From: Sphingomonadales bacterium
Lineage (GTDB): Bacteria; Pseudomonadota; Alphaproteobacteria; Sphingomonadales; Sphingomonadaceae
Length of the DNA stretch: 63,151 bases
Assembly (NCBI GenBank): GCA_017309275.1
Contig: JAFKLT010000056.1
Location: 1 to 63,151 of the forward strand
Direction of reading: 5' to 3'
Part shown: positions 62,037-63,151 of the stretch, piece after piece
Layout: every line of letters starts with the position of its first letter
Numbering within the stretch: the stretch's first letter is position 1
The notes under the pieces: model-generated
What the model saw: the letters and a program-made list of their open reading frames with translations, nothing else
Databases searched by the model: none
What the model was told of the DNA's origin: nothing
Position numbers and translations under genes: made by a program

Positions 62037-62232
62037 TAGAGCTGCAAAAACCGCACGGCTGCTTCTCGCGCCGAAAGCCGTTTGCACCGCCGAGACCGCG
62101 CGTCACAACATTGGCCTGCGAACGCACTGACAGATTGAGGCGATCGGTGACGCAGTCGTCACAGATTGCCACGCCTTCGAGGCGCTGGATCAGTGCCTCG
62201 ATTTGCCCCGCAATGGTCATGCGCCGGGGCAT
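62008..62232 (-). CDS. Small cysteine-rich (zinc-ribbon-like) protein
   Basis: A 74-residue protein with paired CxxC motifs, CDDC near residue 24 and CGFC near 60, fitting a zinc ribbon. The N terminus (MTIAGQIEALIQRLEG) is helical. It starts 3 bases after the nucleotidyltransferase-HEPN stop on the same strand, so the two are co-transcribed. No known function; it could regulate or accompany its neighbour. Confidence 0.6.
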   Translation of the reverse strand: MPRRMTIAGQIEALIQRLEGVAICDDCVTDRLNLSVRSQANVVTRGLGGANGFRREKQPCGFCSSIKVSTSHQR

Positions 62233-62235
62233 AGA

Positions 62236-63151
62236 TCAGCGACCAGCCTGTGCGGCCGCTTCAAGCTGGGCGATCCGCTCCGAACAGATCGCGTGCACGG
62301 CGCGGCCCAATTCTTCGACGCGCTCGCCAAGCCAGCGCAATTCGTCTTCGGTGATCCGGTAATGTTTTGAATAGCGCGCCTTTACATAAGCTTCCTTGAG
62401 CTTTTCGAAGTGCTTGCGATCTGCTTTCAGTTCGCGCGGCCAGGCATCGACGAGCCGCATGTCGATGCGCTCGGCCTGGGTGCGCAGAAAGCCCAGATTG
62501 TGAACGTGAGGAGTATAGAAGGTACAAACGAGAAGCACGGTATGGTAAAGCCTCTCTGTCGCCTGATGCATGTCGAAAGCTGCTTTCTTCAGCCAGCCTT
62601 GTTGCAGAGAATGCAGCGCTGAACCGTGAAACTGGCCAGCGGTGGGGTACCATTCTCCGAAATATTCCTGCGCCATGGCGAGCGCCTGCTCGGGCGTCTT
62701 CGGCTTCGGCTTGTGCAATTCCTTGTCGTCAAACTCGTAGAGCGCGATCCCATCGCGCGCGACGTCCATGAAGAAATAGCGCCCGTGCGCGAGTCCGTCG
62801 TTCACTTCCTGGATGGTGTGGACGATGAAATTGACCGGCGTATGGAGCGTCTTGTCGATCGCCAGCTCGCGGTTGAGCCGGTCCTCGACTTTCAGCCAGT
62901 AATCGACCTTTTCGGTCAGCCGCTTGTCGCTGACGATGATCAGCAGATCGAAGTCCGAGCGATAGCCTTTGGCGGTGTGCGGCTCATCGACCCAACCGCC
63001 ACGCGCATAGCTGCCGTAGAGGATGATCTTGTCGATCCGGCCCTTCTTCTTCCAGTTCATTGTCGCCAGCGCTATGCTGTCGGCAAATTCTTCGAATATG
63101 ATTTGCTACACGCGCTCGAGTTCGCGCTGCTTGTTGGCGGGAAGATGATCG
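62236..63151 (-). pseudogene. Nucleotidyltransferase-HEPN fusion protein with in-frame amber codon (5' end outside window)
   Basis: From the ATG at 63060 a 274-residue protein has an MNT-type nucleotidyltransferase domain (KIILYGSYARGG, then YRSDFDLLIIVSD with the catalytic carboxylates) and a C-terminal HEPN domain (FDMHQATERLYHTVLLVC). MNT and HEPN domains often form toxin-antitoxin pairs; here they are one chain. Upstream the same frame reads DHLPANKQRELERV, TAG (63106-63108), then QIIFEEFADSIALAT straight into the ATG residue. The upstream text looks like the family N terminus, so the amber codon has split an originally longer gene, which runs off the window. Translation from 63060 would still keep the catalytic motifs. 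Confidence 0.75.

Larger units (their letters stand above)
57844..62232. mobile_element. Ti-type conjugation/mobilisation module
   Basis: DUF6118-like gene, traA relaxase, a candidate oriT, traC and traD in the order and divergence seen on Agrobacterium Ti and sphingomonad plasmids, plus a small cysteine-rich gene. traG and a mating-pair formation system are not in the window; the element's limits are unknown. Confidence 0.7.

Noticed and set aside
1-63151. CRISPR arrays or complete insertion sequences
   Set aside because: No regularly spaced direct repeats and no transposase gene or terminal inverted repeats were seen.

Overview
The window is about 63 kb of high-GC DNA from what looks like a sphingomonad (Alphaproteobacteria, Sphingomonadaceae). 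The grounds are the XoxF-type PQQ dehydrogenase, an sdhE-mfd pair with recG nearby, a TonB-dependent receptor beside aerobic catabolic genes, and a Ti-type traA/traC/traD set of the kind carried by sphingomonad plasmids and integrative elements. This assignment is inference from gene content; no rRNA or species marker is present.

Region 1 (1-10.8 kb) is ordinary chromosome: the end of xoxF with a strong terminator, a MOSC-domain gene, a 5' remnant of dusA, recG, sdhE-mfd, a degenerate-GGDEF/EAL gene, moaA, nadK and tRNA-Asn(GTT).

Region 2 (11.1-40.3 kb) is a catabolic regulon. Seven copies of an inverted-repeat operator (consensus TAGCTTGCSGCAAGCAAGT, four of them degenerate) sit upstream of its transcription units, including the only TetR-type regulator. 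The genes encode an esterase, a broken EthD-like protein, a GST, three SDR dehydrogenases, a frameshifted TonB receptor, a Baeyer-Villiger monooxygenase, an LvaA/LvaC-like hydroxyacyl-CoA kinase and ACAD pair, isovaleryl-CoA dehydrogenase, an acyl-CoA ligase, a methylcrotonyl/geranyl-CoA carboxylase-like pair, a LiuC/AtuE-type hydratase, an AtuA-family protein, a SnoaL-like protein, a two-subunit B12-dependent acyl-CoA mutase with its MeaB-type GTPase, and a fused double CaiB/BaiF CoA-transferase. The mutase lacks the residues that define methylmalonyl-, ethylmalonyl- or isobutyryl-CoA mutases. My hypothesis is a pathway for a branched or quaternary-carbon (terpenoid-like) ketone or acid, in which the mutase rearranges the carbon skeleton to an isovaleryl-type thioester that then follows a leucine/acyclic-terpene-like route. 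No HMG-CoA lyase is present in the window.

Region 3 (40.9-44.7 kb) is an arsenic operon, arsR-arsC(LMW-PTP)-arsC(Grx)-acr3-arsH, with a divergent arsN1-like acetyltransferase and two near-identical palindromic operators in front of arsR.

Region 4 (44.7-63.2 kb) is accessory DNA. It holds a DNA methyltransferase/nuclease pair, at least four further proteins with PD-(D/E)XK- or CoiA-like nuclease signatures, two HEPN-motif proteins, a small ribbon-helix-helix-like gene behind long palindromes, a conjugation module (DUF6118-like protein, traA relaxase, a candidate oriT, traC, traD), and a nucleotidyltransferase-HEPN gene with an in-frame amber codon that runs off the right edge. It reads as a defence island attached to a conjugative or mobilisable element. 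Three genes in the window are broken (EthD-like, TonB receptor, nucleotidyltransferase-HEPN); genuine decay and sequencing error cannot be told apart from the sequence alone.
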